DNA of 64,000 nt from Liolophura sinensis (GCF_032854445.1 NC_088295.1:18897385-18961384); one strand, 5' to 3'; numbered from the stretch's first letter, positions 13,701 to 24,940 are shown. The notes: generated by a model not told the origin, from the letters alone. Program-made: numbers and translations.

Positions 13701-15113
13701 AATTTTAGATCAAGTACAGTGGTCTTCTAAGTTCTTGTCTGTTTTGCTCAGATTTCCTGTATCAATGCAAACTACCAGACCTCGGGATTGTTTGGATTCT
13801 GTGCCGCAGCTCAGTCCAATGACATAGGAAAGGTAAGACTTGGCTTGTTTATGTGATTTGTTTAAGATTCAAGATTTAGTATTTATTTTCATGATAAATT
13901 ATACATTCTGCTTTGTATAGTGACTAGTTACAATGAAATCTTATCTCTCTACCCCATGATTGCTTCTGTCCTTTATTTACTAAGGTGTTAAAGACTGCAT
14001 TCTCACAGTTTGCAAGCGTGACAAAGAATGGAGTGACAGACCAGGAGCTAGCGCGTGGAAAGTAAGAACTCTTTACCTCCGTGTGACCAGTTACACAAAA
14101 TTTTGACATTTTGTCATGTGGTCTTTCAATTAATAAATTATACTTTATGGTGAAATTAATGCTCTAAGAACTCATGAGCAGTAGTGTTGTAAATATTAAA
14201 AAATGGCCTCATTCCCTGCATCTGTAAACCTAACGCTCTTCTGGTTTAGTTGGGATAAACTTAAAAATGGTGTATTGCTAATTGGTATGATCATGTTGTA
14301 CTGTAAGTTTGTACATTGATGCATACGTTTGTGAACGTATGGTGTGTCTTGCTGTAGGAACCAACTGAAGTCAGCCATCCACATGCAGCGTGAGGACGGG
14401 GGTAATCTCTTGTTTGATATGGGAGAGGAAGCCTTAGGGGAGAAAGCCTTGATCCGCCTCTCAGAGGTTGACAAGGCCATCGATGCTGTCTCTGTTAGTG
14501 ATGTCGTCAATGTAAGTATCAAGTGAGAAAAATTGTATATAGTTTCTTTCTGTCACATTTGTCAAACTTTAAAATTTTGTTTGTGACTGAATCTGGATGC
14601 CAGTCTTACCACTTGTGAAATAATAAAATGTTTATTTGATGAACTGCTTGTAGTGACTTACATCTACTATGTGTGCTTTTTGTATCCTGAGTCCCATATT
14701 CATCTTTCTGTTTTCTTATTTGATTACAGCTTAATGTCAAACTCCAAAATATTTCACTTAAGACTGGGACCCTGTGTGTAGTATAAGCTCTTCATAGATG
14801 CTTTAATTTTTCAGTGTGTTTTTTGATGAACATTGGTATGAACAACTGCATATGCACCTTCCATTTGAATTGGTTATGTGTTGTTTTGGTTCTCTAAGGT
14901 TAACCAGTCTAGGTATTGGGACTGACTTCGTATTTATTGTAACTCACCTGGCGATGAACCATTACACTTAATCATACTAAAATTTTCCAGTGTTAATACC
15001 TGTTTGTTTTTTCTGAATTCCAGGTCGCAAAGAGGATTGTGAATGGAAAGGCAACCATGGCAGCTGTAGGAAACCTTAAAAACACCCCCTGTTTATCGGA
15101 GCTCTACAAATAG
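4743..15113 (+). CDS. UQCRC2: Cytochrome b-c1 complex subunit 2 (complex III core protein 2), 14 exons
   Basis: Nuclear gene for a matrix-side core subunit of respiratory complex III; M16 peptidase (MPP-like) family. Coding exons: 4743-4787, 6528-6602, 7250-7399, 8411-8475, 8833-8889, 9204-9328, 9747-9844, 11360-11510, 11976-12039, 13262-13400, 13752-13832, 13985-14061, 14358-14511, 15024-15113. All introns are GT-AG and the phases join without a break, giving 456 residues (human 453). Exon 1 encodes MATKSASRGIIPGIR and exon 2 continues RRLYASQAA: a basic, acid-poor presequence. Family landmarks follow: KLPNG, ENYSPLSRV, NAGSRFED, YKYSGG-like VKYSGGTSAAHL, and a C-terminal GNLKNTP like the family's GNLGHTP. 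The M16 zinc motif HxxEH is replaced by HCLRV (residues 82-86), as in other core-2 proteins, so it should be non-proteolytic. The exon 1 start is chosen because it restores phase and a targeting peptide. Introns longer than 300 bp hold no other recognised gene except the antisense frames noted in intron 1 and a SINE relic in intron 8. Confidence 0.95.
5252..5861 (-). other. Two adjacent antisense open frames in UQCRC2 intron 1, unidentified
   Basis: On the - strand one open frame runs from 5861 to 5607 and a second, shifted by one base, continues to 5252. Together they give about 200 codons of protein-like composition: an acidic stretch NFEEASEDETTQLELSAVRA, then a Leu/Cys-rich part with LLETYKYIRSEVV and EVGEADLLDMLVHCS. 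A good donor-like CATCA/GTAAGT lies at the frame junction (about 5626), but no matching acceptor was found at sensible intron length. I recognise no family. Either a decayed gene or pseudogene with a frameshift, part of an antisense gene, or chance. Confidence 0.25.
11763..11940 (+). mobile_element. Old SINE-like relic in UQCRC2 intron 8
   Basis: The segment ending GTGGTTTCCCATAGGCTCTG then CTCACTTTCC resembles the middle of the SINE-like copy at 48130-48350 (TGGTTTTCACATAGCTCTG then CCCACTTTCC). The 5' part is only weakly tRNA-like and no clear tail or target duplication is left. Confidence 0.45.
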
Positions 15114-15315
15114 CATGGGAATGGATAGGAAATTCTATTTAGTGAAATTGGTCTTGCACTTGTGTATATGTGACCGTTTATGTTACAAATGTTCTACCTG
15201 ACAGTCAGTTTCGCTTTCATATTTGTAAGATTATTGCACTATTTACTGTCAATGTTATGTTAACAAGAATTGCAGTGGTTTAGTGTACAAAACGGTAGTA
15301 CATACTACTTCATGT

Positions 15316-15321
15316 AATAAA
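15316..15321 (+). terminator. UQCRC2 polyadenylation signal
   Basis: AATAAA about 200 bp after the stop codon, followed within 40 bp by a GT/T-rich stretch (GTGGGTTTTTTCTTTTG), the usual layout of a metazoan cleavage and polyadenylation site. Confidence 0.75.
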
Positions 15322-15904
15322 AGGTGATATTGTAAATGTGGGTTTTTTCTTTTGTTTTGTCTATGCAAGCTAAGGCATAACCACATTATACATGGTTAAC
15401 ATTTCTTTGAGATGTCTTGGTAGCTCTCAGAAACAGTGTTAGCTCTACCAACAATATAGTCCAGTAACTCACTGAATAACTGCATGTTACAAGAAAACAG
15501 GTGGGATCTTGGATGGGCTCATGTGATTCAAATCCTGGGTGCCTCTAATTTGCTGTTGGTTCATGGACATGGACAGTTTAAGTTTGTCTGCCATTGTCTG
15601 TGTACTCTTAACAGAAAGGGGTACAATGTCTACTTTCTTGGACATGATGTTCCAGGAAGGCGGAATGATTGTCCTGTTACAAGGATGCATGGTCGACTCA
15701 GGGATATTGTGATAGTAACCTAGCAGAAAGAGACCAGCTTCTATGTCGCAAAGTTTGGTCAGCCTAAGTTTATACGGCATTACGTCAAGAGACTTGTCTG
15801 ATACCTGGCGAATGTCCGTGTTTTACTCCATGCACTCTGCATGGTTTACTCCGGGCACTCTGCATGGTTTTCACTAGGTATACAGCTGACCCCAGTAAAT
15901 TATT
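15322..15904. other. Intergenic, nothing recognised
   Basis: Single-copy-looking sequence between the UQCRC2 3' end and the first SINE. There are overlapping open frames of 80-97 codons on both strands (15484-15780), but neither resembles a known protein and each lies in the shadow of the other. Confidence 0.5.
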
Positions 15905-16153
15905 AAGTTGGTAGCCGAGGGGATTAGCAGCCAGCGCGGTGAAATGACCCAGGAGCCTCCCACCAGTGCAGTCAATGTGAGTTTAAGACCAGCTCAAGCT
16001 GGCTTCTGCGCCCTTACGTGGGAAGGTTTTCCAGCAACGTGCAGATGGTCGTGGGTTTCCCCTGGGCTTTATCCGGTTTCATCCCACCATAACGGTGACC
16101 GCTGTCGTATAAATGAAATATTCTTGAGTACTGAGTAAAACACTGAATAAATT
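15905..16153 (+). mobile_element. Full-length-looking tRNA-derived SINE
   Basis: The 5' head has an A-box-like GTAGCCGAGGGGATT (15911-15925) and a B-box-like GAGTTTAAGACC (15979-15990). The wide A-to-B spacing suggests a Leu/Ser-type tRNA ancestor with a long variable arm. The body carries GTGGGTTTCCCCTGGGCTTT and the shared 3' domain (CATAACGGTGACC, CGTATAAATGAAATATTCTT), ending in ACACTGAATAAAT. This is the only copy in the window where head, body and tail are all visible. Pol III boxes are degenerate, so it is probably inactive. Confidence 0.75.
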
Positions 16154-16324
16154 GGTCTTAGGCTAGACCTTTGTGATGCGTTACTGTTTTTGAAATCGTT
16201 ATAGTTAAGAACAATTTGTCTCCCACCAATATGGTGTACATATCTGCACGTCACGTGTGAGAATTTGTCAGCAACTTTCCTAAGATCAGACTTAAATGAC
16301 AAGAGAACTGTGATTTTCTCTACT

Positions 16325-16393
16325 AATAATAATCCTCTACCGTACACCACCAAGTTTCTTGAGTACAGTGCTAAACGATCAAATAAATAAATT
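16325..16393 (+). mobile_element. SINE 3'-end relic
   Basis: TTTCTTGAGTACAGTGCTAA followed by a CGATCAAATAAATAAATT tail matches the 3' end of the family in degraded form. The preceding 170 bp may be the rest of an older copy, but I could not align it with confidence. Confidence 0.5.
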
Positions 16394-17020
16394 GACAGCG
16401 TCGTTAATCCCCAAACACTCGATGTGAATCTTGGCGTTTATGTGTTAGCATCTGTCAATGAGTAGGACTGTATGGTCGATTTCCCAGTTATACTGTCATT
16501 GATGTATTCAGTTATTGCCTCCCTCTGAAACTAAGAGGTTGTGGCTTGCAGGAGGTGTGGTAGGAATCCTTAAATACCGGTACCAATGTACCATATTAAT
16601 TTTTGGCCAGATTACTCACATAAACCGGCATCTAGTGCAGGTTCTTGTCTTCGGCAAATCCCACCAATGAGAATATATGGTGTCTTATTTTTAATGTTTT
16701 GCGTATGGTAACCTACATGTAGGCTAGTTGAATTAAAGTCACACTTGCATGGTAATACTACTATAATAAGAATGATGAAAACAGTTTCTAGAAAAAATGT
16801 TGAATTAGAAAAAGACTTTCCATCAAGTGGAGAAAGCAACCGCTATCAGACGCATTCAATGCTCTAGTCTGGTAGATAAGAACAAACCCATTCTGCAACT
16901 GTTTTGAATTTCTCGCTGCAGTGACATCCAGCTCGCCATCCAAATCCTGGCGAGGGTTAATGGATCATGCCGGGTTTCCACCAGGCTCTGACTTGTTACA
17001 TTGGTTCCCCAAATATAGTC

Positions 17021-17190
17021 TTGAGTATTTTATTTATTTATTTGATTGGTGTTTTACGCCGTGCTCAAGAATATTTCACTCATACGACCGCATCCAGCAT
17101 TATGGTGGGAGAAAAACGAGCAGAGCCCGGGGAAAACCCACGACCATGCGCAGGTTGCTCTCAGACCTTCCTACTTCCCAGAGGAAGCCA
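17021..17190 (-). mobile_element. SINE-like dispersed repeat, 3' two thirds
   Basis: On the + strand it reads as a TTTATTTATTTATTT tail, GATTGGTGTTTTACGCCGTG, CATTATGGTGGGAG, CAGAGCCCGGGGAAAACCCA and CAGGTTGCTCTCAGACCTTCC. The orientation is therefore -. The tRNA-like head is missing. This is one of the best preserved copies in the window. Confidence 0.85.
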
Positions 17191-17485
17191 ACATTGGTGA
17201 GAGGTTCCAGGTTCAATACTCTGCGCTAGCGCCCTTGTGCGTTTGTTACTTGTGCATTTAGTAGGGTAGTGCTCCGTCCGAGATTCAGCTCGACTTGCAT
17301 TTGGTTTTAGACATACCATCATGATTCCTTTATCATCCTTTAAGGTTGCGTATTTTCTTTCATTCTAACTGAACAAATATAAGTATAAAATGAAACTGGT
17401 CATGCTGACAACATTGAAAGAAAACTGATCATTATTTTGAGAACCGGTATGGCTTGTCTGTTATTTTATAAAAGACTTCCAGCTT

Positions 17486-17601
17486 AGAGAGTAAAACCAG
17501 CTAGGGGCGCGACGACAGTATGTGATAGTTGGCAATTGGTCACTTGTAACTGGTGAAATACAGCCTCTTGCCAATCTACCCCAGTTAGGGTTTTATTCTC
17601 T
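17486..17601. mobile_element. Short foldback MITE-like repeat, copy 1
   Basis: It starts AGAGAGTAAAACC and ends GGTTTTATTCTCT, so the termini are inverted repeats (12 of 13). At 116 bp with no coding capacity it looks like a miniature inverted-repeat element. A related copy lies 270 bp away. No clear target duplication was found. Confidence 0.6.
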
Positions 17602-17872
17602 TCATGTAAATGCTTAAATGCTTAGTAGCAAATTACACGCCCCTAGCAACATGACTTAAGCAGAATTAGGTAAAAAAGGTGCATTGATGTTAGTTGCAAT
17701 TTATTAGACATCAGTGCATGGTTTAGATCGAATTACCTGTACCAGTATTCAGAATGTTGTGTTGTCATCACATTTAATATACAGTACCATTAAAACAATG
17801 CAAAGAGACCAGGCTTAGTTCACCTAGAGAATCTTGGTTATGCAGGAATACACTAAAAAGGAATTACAGCAT

Positions 17873-17972
17873 AGAGAGTAAAACCAGAGCAGCCACGACA
17901 GATCAGTTGTCACACTTAATTGATACTTGAAATACGGCATCTTGTCAATTTACCTCAGTTATGGTTTTATTA
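17873..17972. mobile_element. Short foldback MITE-like repeat, copy 2
   Basis: It starts AGAGAGTAAAACCAG and ends CAGTTATGGTTTTATTAAG. The interior block GAAATACGGCATCTTGTCAA then TTTACCTCAGTTA aligns with copy 1 (GAAATACAGCCTCTTGCCAA then TCTACCCCAGTTA). Its right terminus supplies a fortuitous AATAAA on the - strand (17966-17971). Confidence 0.55.
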
Positions 17973-18031
17973 AGCTCCAGGTAAGGCGTGATGCATATAT
18001 CAGACATTTAAATTCATAGACATTTATCAGT

Positions 18032-18310
18032 TCACTGTACCCAATGATTATTGACACAGGCCTGAAATGCCTTTGCATGAGCAAGGACTTGGCCACAGAC
18101 CCCCATAAATTTTCCATAAGCGACAATGTTAAAGTTTAGCGCAGTCCCAAACATTCCGTGGCCAATAAGCTTTGGTGCATTCCTGGCCCAGCCTGTGGCA
18201 AAGACGCCATAAAAATCTTGACATGGGTTGACTGTCAAAATCTGGACTTCTCTATGCCGGCAGTTGTGAGGGGTGCCCAACAACGCCAAGGGGAGGTCAC
18301 TCGCAGCCAT
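18032..18310 (-). other. Unidentified 92-codon open frame divergent from METTL14
   Basis: From ATG at 18310 to TGA at 18032 (open further upstream to about 18394 without another ATG). The predicted peptide begins MAASDLPLALLGTPHNC and includes LTVNPCQDFYGVFATGWARN and GHGMFGTALNFNIVAYGKFM. Composition is protein-like, but I recognise no family. It is about 370 bp head-to-head from the METTL14 start codon, so a shared promoter is possible. A - strand AATAAA lies at 17966-17971, inside a MITE-like repeat. A repeat-derived or chance frame is equally possible. Confidence 0.25.
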
Positions 18311-18681
18311 ATCACCACCTGTCTTCTTGTGTCCTCTCGCCCAGAATTTCAAACTTTGATCATTAAAACTTATACCTGCCCAAAGCTTAGACAATTTCCA
18401 TCATTTTGATAGCAAGCATGCACCTGTACACCAAAAACGGCAGGCTGGCAGCAAAAAAAAAGGCTTTACACCCTCCCGAAAAACCGAAGTTGTAATGGGG
18501 AGGTCGGTGTCCATACAACTGAATCGAGCGATGTGGAGTTATGTCCCTTTGAATTTGTCTCTATTTAAAGGAGGTTTGAAAAGTTGCCGGCTGTGGTTGT
18601 TGTTGTTTCATGAGCCCTGCACGCTGGTCACGTTATGGTTTGAAACCTAAACCTCATCCAAGTTTGCAGGTAAACAGTGAG

Positions 18682-21600
18682 ATGACAGATCGCCTGAGAG
18701 AGTTGAGGGAAAGGTCGCAGAAACGAAAGCAGCTACTTGCACAAGCGGTAAGGACCTGAACCTGACCTAAAATCGTTTACAAACGACCGAGCCGTGGACA
18801 GTGTTGGATAGTTTAAGTTAGAAACATTGCGATTAGATTTCAATCACGTCAGCGCAATCTGTTCTAGCCTAGTCTCATGAACTAATGCTGTTCGTAATTT
18901 CTGTTCTTGTGACCTTACTGAATGCTGGATTTCAACATCATATTTCATCCTTCAGTTTGGCGTGGCAAACCCAGATGGCCTCAAGACGGTGTTGAAGAGC
19001 AAACATGACTTGGAAGAGGAAGAAAAGGACTCGAAGCAAACAAAGTGAGATCTGCTTTCATCATTGTGAAGAAGATAGAATATGTGAATATTTTTTGGCT
19101 TCAACTGTAGGATCATAGTGCCTGTAACAAAGTGAGAAAATGTCATGTAAAAATCTAGTGACATATAATCGTGAGAATTTCTTCAAGCCTATCACAGCAA
19201 ATTAAGCGTTAACATTTTAGTTTGTTCTTTTCCTGTGAGGTCATAAATAGGTGGGCCTGATGATCTGAATAATAGACTGCACAGGCATAAAAACCAAATC
19301 AGAGAAGGGTCTGGTACACCAAAATGACCATAACATGGACCCTTCTGAATTCAACAGATTCAAAAAGAACATATTTCAAGCTAGGCAGAAATATACGCCG
19401 CCGTATAAGTGAAATATTTTTGAGTATGGCGAAAAACACCAATCAAGTAAATAAATAAATTAGGTGACATAACCAAAACTGACATGGCAAACAGGGTAGA
19501 TAACCCATTTAAATGACTTAGCTCCCTGTACTTTTTCTTTTATCCGCTCCCTAAAATATATCTGATATTAAGCTAAATCTTCAAATGTGCTCTTTTGGAA
19601 TCTGTTGAATTGATATATGTAGATGCCTGTGCAGTAGTTACTATGCTGCAGTCACTTATGTATGGCTGACCCCTCCCAAATACGGTGTTGATACGTGAGA
19701 CCCACCGTATATAGGTACAGTTATAAATAAAGTCGCTATATGGTAATATTGTTATTGTGCAATCTGTGACAAAATTTGGGCAATTTAACAAAGATACTGT
19801 GACTAAATGTGACAAGAACATAAACTTTATGTGTCAAAGTATATAATATCACATGACAAAATAAGACTATCTCAGATTCTTTCCAGTGACCCTTGGCAGT
19901 GTTACAAATGATATGCAGGTAAATGGAATGTCTGCTAAAATTAATCTGTTTTCAATTACTCTTGTCTTGTACACAGGAATTAATGTTTCCTTATCAGTAC
20001 ATGGTATATTGTTTTGTATTTATAAGTTAATCATGTTTAGCGCTTCTGCAAGATTTATTTTTCTCTTCAGCCTATTCATTAATATATGTAATGTTTTTAC
20101 AGGGAGTCGGCCTCGACTTCTAAAGGACCTGATGGGGAAGAGGAGATAAAAACTGAACTTATCAGCCCTGAAAGTAAACTGAGGAAAAAGGTGGTAAGAT
20201 AGCTCTTAATTTTGTCACCGGTTTATGATTGTCCTCAAAACTCATCATGGGAATATTCAGTTTATTATCTTTATGTTCTTCTGTTCAACAAAGCATCAGT
20301 AACTTTTTATCTGCTATAGAAGATTTTAGAAAATAACTCTATTTTTAATCCATGAATGTATTCTTTTGTATAGGAAAATAACAGTTAAATTCTTCATTTC
20401 TTTACACAACACATTTTTCCTTTATTTGTCACGAAATAACAATTGCCATAAATGATGACATACATGCTGGTAATGTTATTGTTGTGTGGATCTCTCAGGG
20501 TGCTGAGAAGGAAGAAGAATTTTGTGAAGAGGAAGAAATATACACTGACTCCAGTACATTTCTCAAGGTATATATCAGAAAATATGATTGAGTAATTTTT
20601 GACATATACATCAACAGTTTTGTGTGTGCATTCAAGGTAAATATCACACAGATATGTGTGTGCTTTCAAGGTAAATATCATATTCTGACACATATATGAA
20701 GTTTTGTGTGTGCATTCAAGGTAAATATCACACAGTTATATGTGCGTTCAAGGCAAATATCATGTTCTGACAGATATATGAATAGTTCTTTGATCACGTG
20801 TGTGCATTCAAGGTAAATATCACACAGTTATGTGTGTGCATTCAAGGTAAATATCATTCTGACACATGAACAGTTTTGTGTGTGCATTCAAGTTAAATAT
20901 CATATTCTGACACATATATGAACAGTTTTGTGTGTGCATTCACAGTAAATATCATAGATGTATGAGTGAACATATTCTGATACATATGGTAAAAGTTTGA
21001 GTGCATTGAAGGCATGATCAGACGGAAATAGTGCTTGATGTAGGCTTTTTTCATTCATGAAGAAAGAACCTTGAAGTTGTTGGCTTTATTTGCTGAATTT
21101 GAACTATATTTTGATTGCTTTCTACCTTACCGTCCAGGGAACTCAGAGTGCCAACCCTCACAATGATTACTGCCAAAATTTCGTTGACACTGGTGAACGC
21201 CCGCAGAACTTCATCAGAGATGTTGGTAAGTATAAATATTTATGCTGATAAATGCCCAGAGAATTTCATTGCTAAGGTTTTATGTTGAATTAGGGCTTAA
21301 GTATCTTATTAACACTAACAGGTTAATGTTAAACATGCAGTATGTATTACATTTTGATTATGTTACAGCTGAGTTCTTCATAACAGACCAAAGTTAGAAG
21401 TGTATCATAAGGCAGCTCACATCAAAAGATGAAGCCAATTAAGTGTATGGATTTTATTGGTAGTTGATGATAGTGGAGAAAATACCTGTGTTTGTGTGTG
21501 CCTGCTAGTCATACTTTAAATAAAAGTTAATGATTCAAATGGAGAACTTACGCACAAATTATAAAAGTATAATAAAACTAGAACAGGTATATCTGCACAT

Positions 21601-24354
21601 ACACTGGAAGTTAAATACTAGGATAAAGGAATCTGTATTGCTGTTTTCAGTTTGAAAATTGAATTGTCATAAAAAGGGCAAAAGTAATGTGGAAAGGCAA
21701 TTCAATTTAGACTAACAAGTCTGTACAAATGTTTCATATATGCCACATAGCACAAGCATCCATTGAACTGACAGGGTCATGCTAACACATCTCAGTTCAG
21801 TGTCATTCAGGAATGACAAAGTTGGCTATGTGTAGCACATTACAGATTCCTCTGCTGTGGGACTGATTTTCATGTTTTACTTTTGTTTGGGATGTTTGGT
21901 TGTATCAGTCATGGTGATTCACAAAAACATATGTAGATCCAGCCAACAAAGGGTCTGCTGCTGTGTCAGGCAAAGATATGCAGGAAAGTGTCACTAATAA
22001 ATTAAGCTGTGTCTTTCTTATTTTGACAGGCTTAGCTAACAGATTTGAAGAATACCCAAAGCTGAGAGAGTTAATTCGATTGAAAGATGAATTAATTGCT
22101 AAAACAAATACCCCGCCAATGTAAGTGACACAACAAAGGTCTGTTTTACAAAATGCACATGTCAGATGATATCCACAACTAAGTTCTGCTGTGATGACAT
22201 TTACTGTGTAAGAAATATTATTACACTGACAGTACAGTTAAGGTTTACATCTTTTTGACATCTGCTTTCCATTCTATAACCACACTGTGAATATTTGGAT
22301 TTTTATCATTGGGTAGGTATCTGAAAACAGACCTGGACACCTTTGACCTTCAGGACCTGAGGATAAAGTTTGATGTGATACTGGTGGAACCACCCTTAGA
22401 GGAGTACAACAGAGCCCAGGGGGCAGTGTTTGATACATACTGGAACTGGGATCAGGTTAGTTGAGAGATCTGTCAATCATGCTTGCTACGACTGTGTTAG
22501 TCTGGCTTTGCTTACATGTACATTCGTCAGTTCATTTATTGGAGGATGATGTCAATAAATGAGATTGAAACTGGAAAGTGATTAAATTAATTATTAGAAG
22601 TTTCAGTATTTGTGCAAGATGTGAAATGAACTGAGCAAAAATTGTTGTTTCTGTGTGGTCAAACATTGTCCCATTGTAGTTGGAAATTAATCAGCAGGTC
22701 ATTTCCATCAACACATCAACATAAATTTACCTGCAGTAGAGGTGAACACATTATCACATTTGCAGTATACATGCGTATGTCTTATTGCACAGATAGAGAG
22801 TTTAGACATTGCCAGTGTCGCGGCTCAGAGGTCGTTTATCTGGTTATGGTGTGGTAACGCTGAGGGCTTGGAGCGGGGGAGACTGGTACGTATAGCTCAT
22901 CTTCATGTCCGTGTCTTTCAGGTGCAGCTTGACCATTCAATAAGTGGAATTTGGTTTCATGGGCATTGGTGTAGCAAATTCTAGCTTTTTTCAGGAAGCT
23001 GAGAGTTTGCTTGCATTCCACAGTGATCTACTTTATCATATGAGGTGACACTGTGAACTAATGTACGTGTATACATATATATATTTTGTTTTTCTTCTTT
23101 CCTAAATATTTGATGTATAATTTAATTTGAATTTTTAATTCGATTTTGGCCTTTAAGGGTAACTTCGTAACCAGAGGGAGGATTTCGGTTTTCTCATAGT
23201 ACATGTATTTATGATATGCTTTTGAAAAAGCTGAATTTATTGTTCATGGCCATTGTCAGTGTTTGAAACGCTGGGGCTTTAGGAGATGTGAAGACATATG
23301 CTGGATAAAGACTAACATCAAAGACCCAAAGGCTAAGCGAAATCCAGAACCAAATGCTGCCTTTAACAGAACAAAGGTAAGGACAGCCATTACTTTTGTC
23401 CCTTGTCTAATGTTGAAAACATGGGAGAATTGAAACGAGTTTCACCAATTCTATAACAACTCTCATATCATAACCAATATCTGTGCAGTTATGGAAATGG
23501 AATGTGTGCACACTGATTTATAGGGTATACATATTTTTATTCACTTTTCGTGTGTGTAAAGATGAAAATGATTATCTAGAAACTGGTAGTGAACTTCATT
23601 GATTGCATTTTGTTTGATCACAATGGTACAACACCACCTAAACAATTAAACAAACAGACTATATGCAAATAAGCCATGAATGTCATAAATAAAAATCAGG
23701 ATATAAATTCTGAGCAGGTGTGAAAACAAATCTTTCTTAACTTTGTTAATTTATAATTGATTGTGTGATGTAGGTTGTGAGTGACAGTGTTATGGTTACC
23801 ATGCTTTATGTATTCCACAGGAACACTGTATAATGGGGATAAAGGGAACTGTGAAGAGAAGTACAGATGGGGATTTTATCCACGCCAATGTGGACATAGA
23901 CTTGATCATAGCAGAGGAACCAGAGTATGGCAGTAAGGAGAAACCTGTGGAGATATTCCACATTGTAGAACACTTCTGTCTGGGCAGGAGGAGGCTGCAT
24001 TTGTTTGGCAGGGACAGTACGATACGCCCAGGATGGCTGACGCTGGGCTCAGAGATTACCTCAAGTAACTTTGACCCGGATGTTTATGCCAGCTATTTCA
24101 AGGATCCCAGCAGTATGACGACAGGCTGCTCTGAGGAAATTGAGAGACTTCGTCCCAAATCCCCTCAGCCCAAGAATAGCAGTCAGAACATGCAGAATTC
24201 TGGTAGTCGGGGGCGTGGTGGTAGAGGTGGAGGGATGATGAGGGGATCTAACAAGGGAGGGAACCCGTCTGGCCGGGGTAGGCGAGGAATGGGTGGCCGG
24301 GGAAGGATGGGTGGATTCAGGGGGCGTGGGATGCACAGACCAATGCAGAGATAA
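18682..24354 (+). CDS. METTL14: N6-adenosine-methyltransferase non-catalytic subunit METTL14, 10 exons
   Basis: Pairs with METTL3 in the nuclear m6A mRNA writer; METTL14 is catalytically dead and helps bind RNA. Coding exons: 18682-18747, 18956-19044, 20103-20193, 20499-20567, 21138-21225, 22030-22120, 22317-22455, 22793-22885, 23260-23376, 23821-24354. Introns are GT-AG and phases join, giving 458 residues (human 456). Seen in order: a basic N-terminal helix ([17 protein letters not shown]); a Lys/Glu-rich variable linker; [44 protein letters not shown] at residues 189-192, where METTL3 has catalytic [81 protein letters not shown]; and an RG/RGG-rich tail (about 407-458), the RNA-binding tail known in this protein. 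All the last part sits in one exon. Intron 2 (19045-20102) carries a SINE relic; intron 4 starts with a splice-site-like tandem array. Confidence 0.97.
19385..19465 (+). mobile_element. SINE 3'-end fragment in METTL14 intron 2
   Basis: ACGCCGCCGTATAAGTGAAA, then TATTTTTGAGTATGGCGAAA, then CACCAATCAAGTAAATAAATAAATT is the shared SINE 3' domain and tail. It is in the same orientation as the gene and 5'-truncated. Confidence 0.8.
20568..20965 (+). repeat. Intronic minisatellite carrying repeated 5' splice-site-like cores
   Basis: Directly after the exon 4 donor (CTCAAG/GTATATATCA), about eight copies of a core TTCAAGGTAAATATCA are arranged in units of roughly 34 bp and longer compound units with TGTGTGTGC and TCTGACACATATATGAA. 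Intact AAG/GTAAAT occurs with GT at 20637, 20671, 20721, 20813 and 20847. Degenerate copies are at 20753 (GC), about 20893 (TT) and 20945. Confidence 0.85.
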
Positions 24355-24934
24355 TATGTTGTAACCCTGCTAACATCTGCTAGACCTCTGACCACATATT
24401 GATAACACTTAATGATCATCAGTGTCATTACTGTTCTCTACATGCCAAAAAAAATCATTTAAATCATTATGATCTTTGTTGAAATGTTGTCAGTGAGATG
24501 TGTGAGTTCAATCCAGGTTTATATCTGACGTGTATGATGCACGAGTGTGTTGGGTTTGCAGCTGGCACTACTTGATCCATCCAGTACCTAATTTAAATAT
24601 TTTAATGATATAAACAAAAAGACCAATACTTCATTTATACTTTATCTTGGTTGTAGTTTTACATCCATTTCGCATTGTTGACACTGAATAACTTGTATTA
24701 TCATTCCTTCTGAACTTTGGTTTACATCAAGATGTTTTTATTGGTAATAAGTGTACCAGATCTGTTTTTTTCAGCATATAGTTGCTTGCGCATCGCTTGC
24801 AGTTGCTCTTCGATTCTAATTAAATATGATGACAAATACATAACATTAAAGTCAACTCTTTGCACAATCCTTGATGTTCGTGATTCATAAATGTCAACCT
24901 GCAGTGTAAATAACTGCCATGCTCAGATCATTGA

Positions 24935-24940
24935 AATAAA
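24935..24940 (+). terminator. Candidate METTL14 polyadenylation signal
   Basis: First canonical AATAAA after the stop, about 580 bp downstream. ATTAAA variants occur earlier at about 24819 and 24845, so the 3' UTR could be 470-600 bp. Confidence 0.5.

Noticed and set aside
16967-17261. Open frames of the type IGVLRRAQEYFTHTTA
   Set aside because: The same peptide pattern appears at every SINE copy; it is the repeat read antisense to its body, not a protein.
22642-23021. Frames overlapping METTL14 exon 8 in other registers
   Set aside because: Only the 22793-22885 register joins its neighbours in phase and matches METTL14.
24061-24428. Pro-rich - strand open frames opposite METTL14 exon 10
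   Set aside because: Shadow of the RGG-encoding sequence on the coding strand.
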